64,000 bases of DNA, taken from positions 186,001 to 250,000 of the forward strand of contig NZ_PNLB01000001.1 of assembly GCF_013822795.1 (NCBI RefSeq), given 5' to 3'. This document shows positions 19,964-29,201 of the stretch, one piece after another. Source of the stretch: Phenylobacterium sp. (lineage in GTDB: Bacteria; Pseudomonadota; Alphaproteobacteria; Caulobacterales; Caulobacteraceae). Position numbers and translations under genes: made by a program. Positions within the stretch are counted from its first letter, which is position 1, and each line of letters begins with the position of its first letter. Below the pieces are notes generated by a model that made no database searches, was not told the DNA's origin, and worked only from the letters and a program-made list of their open reading frames with translations.

Positions 19964-21907
19964 ATGAGCACGAACACGGCTGAAGCGGAAACCACGGAAA
20001 CGACTGGCGGTGATGGTCCGCTGCTCGACCTCACCGACGCCGGCGTAAAGAAGTTCATCAAGCAGGCCAAGGCCCGCGGCTACGTCACTATGGACGAGCT
20101 GAACAAGGTCTTGCCCTCTGAGGAAGTCACCTCCGAGGCCATCGAAGACACCCTCGCCATGCTTTCGGAGATGGGCGTCAACGTCGTCGAGGCTGAGGAA
20201 GACGCCGAGGGCGGCGAAGTCGCCGTTCGCGAAGAAACCGCCGTCGTCGAGACGACCAAGGAACCGGCCTACGACCGGACCGACGACCCCGTGCGCATGT
20301 ACCTGCGCGAAATGGGTTCGGTGGAGCTGCTCTCGCGCGAAGGCGAAATCGCCATCGCCAAGCGCATCGAGGCCGGCCGCGACACCATGATCCGCGGGCT
20401 GTGCGAAAGCGCCCTGACCTTCGAAGCCATCATGGTGTGGCGCGAGGAACTGGGCTCTGGCCGCATCCTGCTGCGCGAGGTCATCGACCTCGAACAGACC
20501 TACGGCGGCGCCAACGCCGCGGCGGCCGAGCTGGCCGGCGAGACGGCGGCCGAGAGCGAAGAAGAAGAGACCACCGAAGACGGCGAGGCCGTCGCCAAGG
20601 CCGAAGGCGCCGAGGACGACGACGACTTCGACGACGGCGCCGGTCCGACCATTAGCGCGATGGAAGGCGAACTGCGCGAAGGGGTCATGGCGACCCTGGA
20701 CGCCATCGCCTCGGAGTTCGACTCGTTCCGCTCGCTGCAGGAGAAGCTGGTCGGCAAGCGCCTGAAGGGTGAAGACCTCTCGGACGCCGACCGCAAGGCC
20801 TACACCAGCGCCTCGCTGGCCATCGTCCAGCATCTGAAGACGCTGAAGCTGAACAACAACCGCATCGAGGCTCTGGTCGAGCAGCTCTATGCGATCAACA
20901 AGCGTCTGATGGGCCTGGAAGGCCGCCTGCTGCGTCTGGCCGACAGCTACGGCATTTCCCGTTCGGAGTTCCTCAAGGCCTACTTCGGCCAGGAGCTGTC
21001 GCCGAACTGGACCGACCAGGTGAAGCCGCTGGGCGTGCGCTGGACCAAGTTCGTCGAGAACGACGCTGGTCAGATCGGCGACATCCGCTCGGAAGTGGCG
21101 GCGCTCGCCACCGAGACCGGCGTGCCGATCGACGACTATCGCCGCATCGTCCAGACCGTCCAGAAGGGCGAGCGCGAAGCCCGTCAGGCCAAGAAGGAAA
21201 TGGTCGAGGCCAACCTGCGCCTCGTGATCTCCATCGCCAAGAAGTACACCAACCGCGGCCTGCAGTTCCTGGACCTGATCCAGGAAGGCAACATCGGCCT
21301 GATGAAGGCGGTCGATAAGTTCGAGTACCGCCGCGGCTACAAGTTCTCGACCTATGCGACCTGGTGGATCCGTCAGGCGATCACCCGCTCGATCGCCGAC
21401 CAGGCGCGGACCATCCGGATTCCGGTGCACATGATCGAGACGATCAACAAGATCGTCCGCACCAGCCGCCAGATGCTGCACGAGATCGGCCGCGAGCCGA
21501 CCCCGGAAGAACTGGCCGAAAAGCTGGCCATGCCGCTGGAGAAGGTCCGCAAGGTCCTGAAGATCGCCAAGGAGCCGATCTCGCTCGAAACCCCGATCGG
21601 GGACGAGGAAGACAGCCACCTGGGCGACTTCATCGAGGACAAGAACGCGATCCTTCCGATCGACGCGGCGATCCAGTCGAACCTGCGCGAGACCACCACC
21701 CGCGTGCTGGCGTCGCTGACGCCGCGCGAGGAGCGCGTCCTGCGCATGCGCTTCGGGATCGGCATGAACACCGACCACACCCTCGAAGAGGTCGGCCAGC
21801 AGTTCAGCGTCACCCGCGAGCGGATCCGTCAGATCGAGGCCAAGGCGCTTCGCAAGCTGAAGCACCCGTCGCGGTCGCGGAAGCTGCGCAGCTTCCTCGA
21901 CAGCTAA
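19964..21907 (+). CDS. rpoD: RNA polymerase primary sigma factor (sigma-70/sigma-73)
   Basis: The housekeeping sigma factor, 647 residues. Region 1.1 starts near residue 20 ([20 protein letters not shown]). Region 1.2 is [21 protein letters not shown] long non-conserved insert with an acidic tract (about residues 195-225) follows. Regions 2.1-2.4 are seen in [20 protein letters not shown] and the -10-recognition helix [20 protein letters not shown]. Region 3 has [11 protein letters not shown], and region 4.2 ends with [25 protein letters not shown] precedes the ATG. It is co-oriented with dnaG, and a strong terminator follows at 21935. Confidence 0.98.
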   Translation: MSTNTAEAETTETTGGDGPLLDLTDAGVKKFIKQAKARGYVTMDELNKVLPSEEVTSEAIEDTLAMLSEMGVNVVEAEEDAEGGEVAVREETAVVETTKEPAYDRTDDPVRMYLREMGSVELLSREGEIAIAKRIEAGRDTMIRGLCESALTFEAIMVWREELGSGRILLREVIDLEQTYGGANAAAAELAGETAAESEEEETTEDGEAVAKAEGAEDDDDFDDGAGPTISAMEGELREGVMATLDAIASEFDSFRSLQEKLVGKRLKGEDLSDADRKAYTSASLAIVQHLKTLKLNNNRIEALVEQLYAINKRLMGLEGRLLRLADSYGISRSEFLKAYFGQELSPNWTDQVKPLGVRWTKFVENDAGQIGDIRSEVAALATETGVPIDDYRRIVQTVQKGEREARQAKKEMVEANLRLVISIAKKYTNRGLQFLDLIQEGNIGLMKAVDKFEYRRGYKFSTYATWWIRQAITRSIADQARTIRIPVHMIETINKIVRTSRQMLHEIGREPTPEELAEKLAMPLEKVRKVLKIAKEPISLETPIGDEEDSHLGDFIEDKNAILPIDAAIQSNLRETTTRVLASLTPREERVLRMRFGIGMNTDHTLEEVGQQFSVTRERIRQIEAKALRKLKHPSRSRKLRSFLDS

Positions 21908-21934
21908 GACTCTTCGGCGCTGTCAGCGTCATGG

Positions 21935-21966
21935 CGCCCCCGACCGGAAGCGGTCGGGGGCGTTTT
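21935..21966 (+). terminator. Rho-independent terminator of rpoD
   Basis: CGCCCCCGACCG and CGGTCGGGGGCG form a perfect 12-bp stem with a GAAG loop followed by TTTTC, 27 bases after the rpoD stop codon. Confidence 0.93.
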
Positions 21967-22042
21967 CATGTTCGGCTATCGGCAGCGGTGACAGAACGCC
22001 GATAGGCGAGCAAGCTGGGCCCATCAGGAAGAGGTGGGCGAT

Positions 22043-22933
22043 ATGCACCGGATGCTCCTCGGGCTGGCTTTGGGATTGGCGCTGGCCGTGGGCGCGCTGG
22101 CCCAGACGGTCGTCCCGCCGCCGAAAATGAGCCAGGCCGAAGGCGTCCAGCTGTTCGAGGCTGGGGGTTTCAAGGTCGCCGGCGGCAAGGCGATCAATGT
22201 CTGCGGGACGGCCTCGCAGCCGAAGTTCGCTTTCATGGACTTGAACGGCGATGGCGCGCTGGAGGCCGCCGCCGTCGACAAGAACCCCTCCTGCTACGGC
22301 GGCGACGGACTGTGGTTCACCCTGCTCGCCAAGGGCGGCGACGGCCGCTGGCGGGCTATCGCGAGGGATAGTGGAGCCCTGGGGTTCGAAACCTCACGAT
22401 CGAACGGCTGGCTGGACGTCCGCGTCACCGGCGATTGCGTGCGTATCTGGAAGTATGCCGGCGACGGCTATCAGCGTCCGGCCGCCTGCGCGCCGGCCTC
22501 GTTCGCCAAGGCCCAGGCCGCCACCAGCGTCACCGCCGCCGACCGCGCGGCGGCCTTGCGGGCGGCAGGTTTTGTCGCCAAGGGCGGCCGATGGCTGAAC
22601 GGCGAAGGCGAATGTGAAGCTGCCGTTGAGCCCAGCGACATCCGCGACCTCAATGGCGACGGTCGCCAGGAGATCGTCATCACCGAGACCGGGACCTTCT
22701 GCTACGGCAATACCGGTCAGGGTTTCTACATCATGGAGCGCGCCGGAAGCGGCTGGCGCACGCTGTTCCAATCCCAAGGAATACCGGAGTTCCTACCGAC
22801 CAAGGGCGTTGGCGGCTGGCCCGACATCGTCCTGGGCGGTCCCGGCTTCTGCTTCCCGGTGGTGCGCTACAACGGCAAGGCCTACGCCAATCACCGCCAG
22901 AAGGAAGAACAGCCCGGCGCCTGCGCGCGCTGA
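22043..22933 (+). CDS. Exported protein with an internally duplicated DLNGDG-type domain
   Basis: A 296-residue exported protein with a signal peptide of about 20 residues. Two related halves follow (about 30-140 and 165-285). Each has a start like AxGFKVAGGKA / AAGFVAKGGRW, a calcium-site-like DLNGDG (MDLNGDGALEA, IRDLNGDGRQEI), a CYGGDG/CYGNTG turn, GRWRAI/GWRTLF, and a GWxDxxxxG strand. The DxNxDG motif is that of FG-GAP/VCBS repeats, but the unit is shorter. Function unknown; an envelope-bound or secreted binding protein is plausible. The ATG at 22043 has GAGGTGG seven bases upstream, which decides the start over the GTG at 22034. Confidence 0.72.
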   Translation: MHRMLLGLALGLALAVGALAQTVVPPPKMSQAEGVQLFEAGGFKVAGGKAINVCGTASQPKFAFMDLNGDGALEAAAVDKNPSCYGGDGLWFTLLAKGGDGRWRAIARDSGALGFETSRSNGWLDVRVTGDCVRIWKYAGDGYQRPAACAPASFAKAQAATSVTAADRAAALRAAGFVAKGGRWLNGEGECEAAVEPSDIRDLNGDGRQEIVITETGTFCYGNTGQGFYIMERAGSGWRTLFQSQGIPEFLPTKGVGGWPDIVLGGPGFCFPVVRYNGKAYANHRQKEEQPGACAR

Positions 22934-22969
22934 TAGCGTCTAGAACGGAGGGGATGCTATCAGGGGTTG

Positions 22970-23905
22970 ATGAGCACCCCCTTCCAGGCCGCGCTTGAAG
23001 CTGGCGACCTAGCTGCCATCCGAGCTTGCCCAAAGGCTGATCTGCACATCCACGCCATCATGGGCGGGTGCAGGGAGTTCGTTCGCGAGCGCCTAGGGCT
23101 CGATGTCGCTCCGCTCGATGGCGTGCTGGGCTCGATGGACGAGATGCACGCCTGGGTCGACGCGCAATCTCAGGGCTGCTTCCGCGACGCGGCCGGCCGG
23201 GCGGTGGCTTTCGAGGCGACCTTTGTCCAGGCCCGCAACGACGGCGTCACGCGCCTGGAGGTCGGATCCGATGTCTGGGAGATCACTCTGCATGACCACT
23301 CGGCGCAATCTGTCTGGAGCATGTTGACCACCGCGCACGCCAACGGCGGTCCTCAGATCGATTGGATCCCCCAGATGTCGTTCTCGCGGCACTGTCCGGT
23401 CAGGGCGTTGGACTATTGGATGGCGCCGCTGCTGGAGTTGGGACGGTTCCTGACCCTCGACCTCTCTGGCGACGAACTTATCCAGCCAATCGAGGTGTTT
23501 GCGCCGTTATATCGCCGCGCCAAGCGGGCGGGCTTGCGGCTCAAGGCCCATGTCGGCGAATGGGGAACGGCCGACGACGTTTGGCGCGCTGTCGAGGTGC
23601 TGGAGTTGGACGAGGTCCAGCATGGAATCGCGGCGGCGGACTCGCCGCAGGTCATGCGAATGCTGGCCAACGCCGGCGTGCGGCTAAACCTCTGCCCGAC
23701 CTCAAATCTGAAGCTCGGCAGGGTGGCGCGGCTGGAGGATCATCCTATCCGCCGGCTCTATGACGCCGGCGTGCGGGTCACGGTCAACACCGACGATCCG
23801 TTGATGTTCGGCGCCACCGTCTCGCAGGAGTTCCTCAATCTCTTCCAGGCGGGGGTGATGAGCGCCGCCGAGCTCGACGAGATCAGGCTTGAAGGGCTCC
23901 GCTAA
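22970..23905 (+). CDS. Adenosine-deaminase-like metal-dependent hydrolase
   Basis: A 311-residue member of the adenosine/AMP deaminase branch of the amidohydrolase superfamily. The visible metal ligands and catalytic motifs are DLHIHA (HxH, residues ~24-28), KAHVGEWG (His plus general-acid Glu), VQHGIAAA (catalytic His) and NTDDP (Asp pair). LCPTSNLKLG is close to the adenosine deaminase CPTSN segment. It should deaminate a purine nucleoside or a related aminated ring; the natural substrate is uncertain. The ATG at 22970 follows AGGGGT at short spacing. A TGATAGC...GCTATCA inverted repeat (22931-22962) lies between the upstream stop and this start. Confidence 0.85.
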   Translation: MSTPFQAALEAGDLAAIRACPKADLHIHAIMGGCREFVRERLGLDVAPLDGVLGSMDEMHAWVDAQSQGCFRDAAGRAVAFEATFVQARNDGVTRLEVGSDVWEITLHDHSAQSVWSMLTTAHANGGPQIDWIPQMSFSRHCPVRALDYWMAPLLELGRFLTLDLSGDELIQPIEVFAPLYRRAKRAGLRLKAHVGEWGTADDVWRAVEVLELDEVQHGIAAADSPQVMRMLANAGVRLNLCPTSNLKLGRVARLEDHPIRRLYDAGVRVTVNTDDPLMFGATVSQEFLNLFQAGVMSAAELDEIRLEGLR

Positions 23906-23908
23906 GCG

Positions 23909-24529
23909 CTAGCGCCAGGCGTAGTTGAAGCTGACCGAGATCCGTTCCTTGCGCGCGGCGTTGGCTGGCACCTCGTGGCGCAGCCAGCTTTCCCACATCA
24001 GCACCGTGCCCGGCTCAGGCTGCAGGTAGACGAAGCTGCGAGCGTCCTCGGGGGCGTCGGCCTCGCGCGGCGGGGCGGCCATCATCAGCGGCAGCCGCGG
24101 GTCTTCCAGCTTCAGCGCGCTGGCCCCCTTGGGGATGGCCACATAGACCGTGCCTGACAGCACGCTGTGCGGGTGGATGTGGCCCGAGTGCGCCGCGCCG
24201 GGCTTGAGGATGTTGACCCACAGGCTGTCGAGCTTCAGCCGTCGGCGGCCGAGGTCGAGGTGCAGCGCCTTGGCGTAGGCGGTCGCATGCTTGTCGAGCT
24301 TGCGCTTTAGGTCCTCGAAGATGCTGGCCCGCATCGGCAGGTCGTCGAGCGAGGCGTAGGAGGTGTAGCCGCCGTAGCCGTGCTCGCGGCACCAGGCTTG
24401 GCCGGCCATGTCCTCGTCGGCCAGCATGCGGCAGGCGTCTTCAAGCTCGGCGTTGAAGTCGGCGAAGCCGCGCTCCCCGGCGAGGCTGGCTTCATAGACC
24501 TGGGTGACGAAGAGGGGGCGCAGGCTCAT
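23909..24529 (-). CDS. TIGR02466-family 2-oxoglutarate/Fe(II) oxygenase-like protein
   Basis: A 206-residue protein with the jelly-roll oxygenase layout of the TIGR02466 family. The N-terminus is RPLFVTQVYEASL. WVNILKPGAAHSGHIHPHSV resembles the iron-binding HxH strand of the family, followed by SGTVYVAIP. The distal histidine is in WLRHEVPAN and the 2-oxoglutarate arginine is likely in RKERISVSFNYAW. The reaction (hydroxylation of an unknown substrate) is inferred from the fold. Convergent with the deaminase gene, whose stop is 3 bases away. Confidence 0.82.
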   Translation of the reverse strand: MSLRPLFVTQVYEASLAGERGFADFNAELEDACRMLADEDMAGQAWCREHGYGGYTSYASLDDLPMRASIFEDLKRKLDKHATAYAKALHLDLGRRRLKLDSLWVNILKPGAAHSGHIHPHSVLSGTVYVAIPKGASALKLEDPRLPLMMAAPPREADAPEDARSFVYLQPEPGTVLMWESWLRHEVPANAARKERISVSFNYAWR

Positions 24530-24569
24530 GGCCCGGCGCTAACGCCCCGAGGCCCCGATGTCAAAGCCG

Positions 24570-24791
24570 CTAGGCCAGGACGTCGAGCAGTTTGCCGGTC
24601 ATGTCCTGGGCGCTGCGGATCACCGCGGCGTTGGCGGCGAAGGCGGTTTTGGCGGTGATCTGCTCGACGATCTCGGCCGGCAGATCGACGGCTTCGCCTT
24701 CGACGCCCATGCGGGCGACGCGGCTGGCCGAGGCGTCGAAGCGCCGGCTGGCGGCCAGCATGCCGTATTGTGCGGTGGCGATCGGATCCAT
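24570..24791 (-). CDS. Small flagellar-rod-like protein (FlgC/FlgG-type ends only)
   Basis: Only 73 residues, but its two ends match those of flagellar rod and hook proteins. The N-terminus is AQYGMLAASRRFDASASRVA, like the axial N-terminal heptad helix. The C-terminus is TAFAANAAVIRSAQDMTGKLLDVL, like the conserved C-terminal helix. The whole middle of a rod protein is missing. Such mini 'flagellar basal body rod C-terminal domain' proteins are known in alphaproteobacteria but unstudied. No other flagellar genes are nearby. Confidence 0.75.
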   Translation of the reverse strand: MDPIATAQYGMLAASRRFDASASRVARMGVEGEAVDLPAEIVEQITAKTAFAANAAVIRSAQDMTGKLLDVLA

Positions 24792-24937
24792 GGCGGGCCC
24801 CTTCCACCGTGGATCATGCGCCGTGCGCGGTTAAGCCTTCGCGCAGCGACATGATGAAGACATCGCTCACCATGCGGCGCCTGAAACCGGCCACGCCCGG
24901 CGCGTGTTATGGTTAAGTCGAACTGGAGGTTAGTCCG

Positions 24938-25297
24938 ATGATCCGTTCCGCCCTGATCGCTGTTGCGACGCTTGTCGCCTTCGCCGGCGCGGCCTCCGCC
25001 CAGGCGCCGCTGTCGCAGAATCCGCCGACCCAGACCATCATCTGCCTGGACGTGGGCGGCCAGACCCTGCCGGTGTCCTGCAAGGTCCCGGCCAGCCGTC
25101 TCGACAAGCGCGAGGACTTCTGCACCTGCCGCACGGGCACGCAGGTCGACATCGGGATCTGCCCCGATGGCGTGAAGCCGCCGGCCGAAAACCGCGCCTA
25201 CGAGAAGGCCCGCAAGGCGGCCGTCAAGAACGGCAGCCTGCTCGGCGCCACCTATGAAGGGCGGCCGATGTGCGTCACCGGCCGCAACACCTACTAG
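24938..25297 (+). CDS. Exported cysteine-rich protein of unknown function
   Basis: A 119-residue protein with a signal peptide (cleaved after AASA, about residue 21) and six cysteines in the mature part (IICLD, VSCK, FCTCR, GICPD, PMCVTG), probably three disulfides in the periplasm. No family was recognised. GGAGG precedes the ATG at good spacing. The stop codon overlaps the stop of the convergent serine hydrolase gene by four bases (CTAG). Confidence 0.7.
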   Translation: MIRSALIAVATLVAFAGAASAQAPLSQNPPTQTIICLDVGGQTLPVSCKVPASRLDKREDFCTCRTGTQVDIGICPDGVKPPAENRAYEKARKAAVKNGSLLGATYEGRPMCVTGRNTY

Positions 25298-26550
25298 AGC
25301 GGCTTGCCGAGCGCAGCATAGGTGAGCTTCTGGAAGACGGGCAGGGCGGCGCGTCCGCCCATCCGCTGCCCGGTGGCCAGCTGCGAGGCGGCTTCCGGCT
25401 CCAGCGGGATCGAGTTCTGGATCAGGTAGATCATCACCATGTCCTCGACGGGGTCGGCCTGCCACCAGGTGCCGAACGCTCCGGGCCAGCCGAACGAGCC
25501 CTCTGAGCCGGCGCCCATCCAGGCCTGCTTTTCCGGGTCGGTGATCACCGAGACGCCGAGGCCGAAGCCTTGGCCCAGCCAGAACGGAATGCCCATGAAC
25601 GGCACCTGGCGCTGCTCGGGCGTCAGGCGGTTCTCGCGCATCGCCTCGAGCGTCTCGCGCTTGACGTAGCGCACCCCGTCCAGCTCGCCGCCGTTCAGCA
25701 TCATGCGGGCGAAGCGCAGGTAGTCGTCGGCCGTCGAGATCAGGCCGCCGCCGCCGGCGCAGAACTCCGGCGGGCCCGGCAGGTGCGGGAAGGAGATGTC
25801 CTCCATCGCATCGGTTTTCGGGTTGATCCGGTAGAGCTTGGCCATCCGGTCGCGCTTCTCCGGCGGACACCAGAAGTCGGTGTCGTTCATGCCGAGCGGC
25901 GTCAGGATCCGCTCCATGATGAACTCGCGATAGCCCTGGCCCGACACCCGGCCGACCAGGAAGCCGAGCACGTCGGTGGCGTGGCTGTAGTGGAAGCGGT
26001 CGCCCGGCTGGTAGGAGAGCGGCAACTGGCCCAGCGCCTTCAGCCACTCGTCGGGGCTGAGATGGCCGCCCAGCGGCGAGCCCAGCGCGGCCTCGTGGGC
26101 CTGGGCGATCGGCCCCATCGAGGTAAAGGCGTAGGCCAGGCCCGAGCGATGGGTCATGAGGTCGTCGACGGTGATCTCGCGCGCGGCGGGAACCGTGTCG
26201 TCGACCGGACCGGTCGCCGATTTCAGGACCTGCATGTCCTTGAACTCGGGCATCCACTTGGTGATCGGGTCGTCGAGGCGGAGCTTGCCTTCCTCCATCA
26301 GCATCAGGATGGCGATCGACGTGATCGGCTTGGTCATCGAAGCGATGCGGAACAGGGTGTCGCGGGTCATCGAGGCTTTGGCCGCCACATCGCGGTAGCC
26401 GAGCGTGTTGACCTGGGCGATCTCGCCCTTGCGCCAGAGCAGAGTGACGAAGCCTGACAGGTCGCCGGCGTCGACAATCGGCTGGAGGGAGGCGGGGATC
26501 GCCGCCAGACCGTCGGAAGAGAAGCCGCCCAGAGCCAGATCGCCGTCCAT
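25294..26550 (-). CDS. Serine hydrolase of the class C beta-lactamase / esterase family
   Basis: A 418-residue beta-lactamase-fold hydrolase. The SxxK motif is IASMTKPIT (nucleophile serine near residue 71), the YxN-like motif is YSHATD, and a HxG-like motif near the C-terminus is replaced by GSEGSFGWPGAFGT. No signal peptide is obvious, so it is likely cytoplasmic. Esterase EstB and similar transesterases share this pattern and more often hydrolyse esters than beta-lactams. I start at the ATG at 26550 (MDGDLALGG), since eleven upstream residues look non-coding. Tail-to-tail with the preceding gene. Confidence 0.85.
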   Translation of the reverse strand: MDGDLALGGFSSDGLAAIPASLQPIVDAGDLSGFVTLLWRKGEIAQVNTLGYRDVAAKASMTRDTLFRIASMTKPITSIAILMLMEEGKLRLDDPITKWMPEFKDMQVLKSATGPVDDTVPAAREITVDDLMTHRSGLAYAFTSMGPIAQAHEAALGSPLGGHLSPDEWLKALGQLPLSYQPGDRFHYSHATDVLGFLVGRVSGQGYREFIMERILTPLGMNDTDFWCPPEKRDRMAKLYRINPKTDAMEDISFPHLPGPPEFCAGGGGLISTADDYLRFARMMLNGGELDGVRYVKRETLEAMRENRLTPEQRQVPFMGIPFWLGQGFGLGVSVITDPEKQAWMGAGSEGSFGWPGAFGTWWQADPVEDMVMIYLIQNSIPLEPEAASQLATGQRMGGRAALPVFQKLTYAALGKPL

Positions 26551-26648
26551 GTCGCCTCGCCAGAATGTCCGCCGAGGTCCCATGCCAGGGCGTTTTCGCA
26601 GCTATGGCCTGGCTGACGTAGAGCCCGTCAACATACTTTTTGTTCGAA

Positions 26649-27194
26649 CTATTGGCGGCGCGGCGCCTCGTAGGTGGCCATCATCTCGCCCTGGGCGATG
26701 GTGTGGCCCTTGAGGATGTTCAGCAGCTCATGCAGCGGCGTGTCGGGGCCGACCTCCAGGTTCTGGTCCAGCGCGAAGACCTGGAAATAGTAGCGGTGCA
26801 CGCCGTGCCCGACCGGAGGACGTGGCCCGAACCAGCCGTAGTCGCCGGCGTCGTTGCGGCCCTGGATGATCGGATGCGGCGGATCGATGTACTGAGCCTG
26901 GGGCACGCCTTCAGGCAGGCCGCCGGCTTCGGCCGGGATGTTCCAGATCATCCAGTGGACGAACGGCTTCTCCATCGGCGCGTCGGGATCCTCGACGATC
27001 AGCGCGTAGCTCTCGGCGCCCTCGATCTCGGTCCAGGTCAGGGGCGGGGAGAGGTTCTCGTGGTAGGCCGAGTGGCGGTCGGCCAGGCGTCCGTCCGGGG
27101 CTTGGGAGGGCGACATGACGACTAGGCCGCTCTGGTCGCGCGGCTCGACCTTGAAGATGGTGATGGTTTCACCTGAATGGGCGGGCGTGGACAT
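26649..27194 (-). CDS. YbhB/YbcL-family Raf-kinase-inhibitor-like (PEBP) protein
   Basis: A 181-residue phosphatidylethanolamine-binding-protein family member. Signatures are ENLSPPLTWTEIEGAESYAL, the DPDAP motif (VEDPDAPMEKPFVHWMIWNI), and GRNDAGDYGWFGPRPPVGHG, which carries the ligand-site histidine. Bacterial YbhB proteins have no established function. The ATG at 27194 (MSTPAHSGET) was chosen over a long upstream frame whose sequence is not protein-like. It is divergent from the lipoprotein esterase; about 84 bases separate the two starts and must hold both promoters. Confidence 0.88.
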   Translation of the reverse strand: MSTPAHSGETITIFKVEPRDQSGLVVMSPSQAPDGRLADRHSAYHENLSPPLTWTEIEGAESYALIVEDPDAPMEKPFVHWMIWNIPAEAGGLPEGVPQAQYIDPPHPIIQGRNDAGDYGWFGPRPPVGHGVHRYYFQVFALDQNLEVGPDTPLHELLNILKGHTIAQGEMMATYEAPRRQ

Positions 27195-27278
27195 TGGGGT
27201 GCTCCTTGTCCCCCGGTGGGAAGCGCGTCGTCCACGGCTTGGTTGCGGCGATCCGGAAAAGGCCCTAGCCGGTGGTGC

Positions 27279-28187
27279 ATGATCCCGCGTCGCGTGTCCG
27301 CTTCGGTTCGCCTTGTCGTTATCGCCGCCATGGCGGCGCTTTGCGCGGCCTGTACGCCGCTCGGCGTGTTCGCCACCTTCACGTCCCGCGATCCGGCGAT
27401 CCTGACCGCGCATGACCAGCCCTATGGTCCGGGCGGTCGCCAGAGCCTGGATGTCTATGCGCCTAGGCGGATGGATGTGGCGCGGCCGGTGGCGGTGTTC
27501 CTGTACGGCGGCGGCTGGGAGCGTGGCCGCAAGTGGGACTATGGCTGGGTCGCCCAGGCCCTGGCCGCCCGCGGCTACGTGGTGGTGCTGCCCGACTACC
27601 GGCTCTACCCGCAGGTGCGGTTTCCGGCATTCCTCAACGATAGCGCCCAGGCTGTGCGATGGGCGGTCGATCACGCCGCCGCCTACGGAGGCGATCCCTC
27701 ACGCATCGTGCTGCTGGGGCATTCGGCCGGCGCCTACAATGCGGTGATGCTGGGTCTGGAGCCGAGCTATCTGCGGCAGGCGGGTGTGGATCCTGCCCGC
27801 ATCGCCGGCTTGGTCGGCATCGCCGGCCCATACGACTTCCTGCCCCTCAAGGGCCACATGGCCGACGTGTTCGGGGGCGGCGAGCCGGCCGCGACCCAGC
27901 CGGTGCGGTTGGCGCGGGCCGATGCGCCGCCGATGCTGCTGGTCACCGGCTCGGCCGACGCGATCGTCGATCCGCAGGAGACCGCCGCGCTGGACGCGGC
28001 GCTGCGCGCGGCCGGCGCCCGCGTCGAGAGTCGCAGCTATCCGGGGGTGGGCCACAACGAGATCATGGCGGCGATGTCGCGTCCGTTCCGCGATCGCGCG
28101 AGCGTGCTCAGCGACATCACCGGCTTCATGGAACAGGTCACTGACGCCCCGTCAGCTCACGCGTTTGTCACCCAGGGCGCACCATGA
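27279..28187 (+). CDS. Alpha/beta-hydrolase (BD-FAE-like esterase), probable lipoprotein
   Basis: A 302-residue alpha/beta hydrolase with an N-terminal hydrophobic signal ending in ALCAACTP, a near-lipobox that would anchor it in the envelope. The oxyanion turn is FLYGGGWERG (normally HGGGW), the nucleophile elbow is LGHSAGAYNA, the acid is probably in GSADAIVDPQET, and the histidine in GVGHNEI. This is the pattern of carboxylesterases and feruloyl-esterase-like enzymes. The first His of the usual HGGGW is a Tyr, which is seen in some members. ATG at 27279. Confidence 0.83.
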   Translation: MIPRRVSASVRLVVIAAMAALCAACTPLGVFATFTSRDPAILTAHDQPYGPGGRQSLDVYAPRRMDVARPVAVFLYGGGWERGRKWDYGWVAQALAARGYVVVLPDYRLYPQVRFPAFLNDSAQAVRWAVDHAAAYGGDPSRIVLLGHSAGAYNAVMLGLEPSYLRQAGVDPARIAGLVGIAGPYDFLPLKGHMADVFGGGEPAATQPVRLARADAPPMLLVTGSADAIVDPQETAALDAALRAAGARVESRSYPGVGHNEIMAAMSRPFRDRASVLSDITGFMEQVTDAPSAHAFVTQGAP

Positions 28188-28385
28188 TCCGGAGCCCGAG
28201 TTTTGGGGTGTAAGCGACTGAATTATCAGCCGTAATGTTCATTCAGAGAGCGCTGTTCGGCCGCGACATATTGCCCTTAGGTCAACCTTGCTGCGCCGCC
28301 GCAATTGTGGTGATCCCCATTCAACGCTATATCCGGCGGCCCTTCGTTTCCGAAGGATTGTGCGCCGCAGTTAGAAGGACCGCCC
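28188..28385. other. Leader region before panD
   Basis: About 200 bases with lower G+C than the flanks, in keeping with a promoter. The only structure seen is a small hairpin (28341-28356, CCTTCG-tttc-CGAAGG) 30 bases before the panD start. No known riboswitch pattern was recognised. Confidence 0.4.
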
Positions 28386-28742
28386 ATGCTGGTGACCCTG
28401 ATGAAGGCCAAGCTTCACCGCGCGACGGTGACTCAGGCCGATCTCGAGTACGAAGGCTCGATCGCGATCGACCGCGATCTGCTGGACGCCTCGGGCATCC
28501 TTCCCCATGAGCAAGTCGACGTTCTGAACATCACCACCGGCGCGCGGTTCACCACCTACGCCATCGAAGCGCCGCGCGGATCCAAGGTGATCGGCGTCAA
28601 CGGCGCCGCCGCCCGCCTCGTCCAAAAGGGCGACAAGGTGATCGTGGTCACCTACGGCATGCTGCCGGCCGAAGAGGCTCGCAACTATTCGCCGAGCGTG
28701 GTGCTGCTCGACGACGGTAACGAGATCAAGCAGGCCGCCTGA
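28386..28742 (+). CDS. panD: Aspartate 1-decarboxylase
   Basis: PanD is a pyruvoyl-dependent enzyme that turns L-aspartate into beta-alanine for pantothenate and CoA. The 118 residues are typical. The self-cleavage site is Gly24-Ser25 inside EYEGS, and Tyr58-containing FTTYAIEA and the NGAAARLV segment of the active site are present. Cleavage would make the beta chain and the pyruvoyl-bearing alpha chain. A maturation factor (PanZ) is unlikely in alphaproteobacteria. The stop overlaps the next ATG (TGATG). Confidence 0.97.
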   Translation: MLVTLMKAKLHRATVTQADLEYEGSIAIDRDLLDASGILPHEQVDVLNITTGARFTTYAIEAPRGSKVIGVNGAAARLVQKGDKVIVVTYGMLPAEEARNYSPSVVLLDDGNEIKQAA

Positions 28743-29200
28743 TGCGCGCCCTGGCCGCGCTCGGCATTTCCGCCGCAGTCCTGGCCGCCTGTGCGCCGGC
28801 CGCGCCCAAGGGCGTGGACAAGGCCGTCCTCGACGAGGCCGTCTCCAGCGCCATCGGCGATCCGGGCACCTGCGTGCTGATCGCCGAGGGCGGCAAGACC
28901 GTCTACCAGTACGGAACCCACGTGGTCTGCGGCCGCACGCTGCCGACCTGCGAAGGGCAGGGCGTTCAAACCCTAGAGCAATTGCTCAAGGCGACGCCGG
29001 CCACGGCTGAGCGCAAAACCGCCAGCTGCCGCAGCAATCCCGAAGGCACCCGCATCGTCGCCTGGGCCAGCGGCCCAGTCGCCGGCCGCGAGGGCATGAC
29101 CTATGCGGCGGTCATGGAGGCCAGCGAGGCGCCGCCCGGCATCGTCATCGCCGACAAGCTGACCTCGGCCTTCGCGCGGGCCGGCCTCGGCACGAAGTAA
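28742..29200 (+). CDS. Small lipoprotein of unknown function downstream of panD
   Basis: A 152-residue protein with a lipoprotein signal (AVLAACAPAAPKG; the lipidated cysteine is near residue 17). The mature part has four more cysteines (TCVLI, VVCGRTL, TCEGQG, SCRSN), probably in disulfides. No family recognised. It overlaps panD by TGATG, so translation is coupled; a link in function is not obvious. A short hairpin (29202-29221) lies right after the stop. Confidence 0.7.
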   Translation: MRALAALGISAAVLAACAPAAPKGVDKAVLDEAVSSAIGDPGTCVLIAEGGKTVYQYGTHVVCGRTLPTCEGQGVQTLEQLLKATPATAERKTASCRSNPEGTRIVAWASGPVAGREGMTYAAVMEASEAPPGIVIADKLTSAFARAGLGTK

Positions 29201-29201
29201 G

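Noticed and set aside
19847..21865. 672-codon minus-strand frame opposite rpoD
   Set aside because: Composition follows rpoD third positions; rpoD is unambiguous.
28188..28385. Possible riboswitch before panD
   Set aside because: Only a small hairpin was seen; no conserved riboswitch core was recognised.
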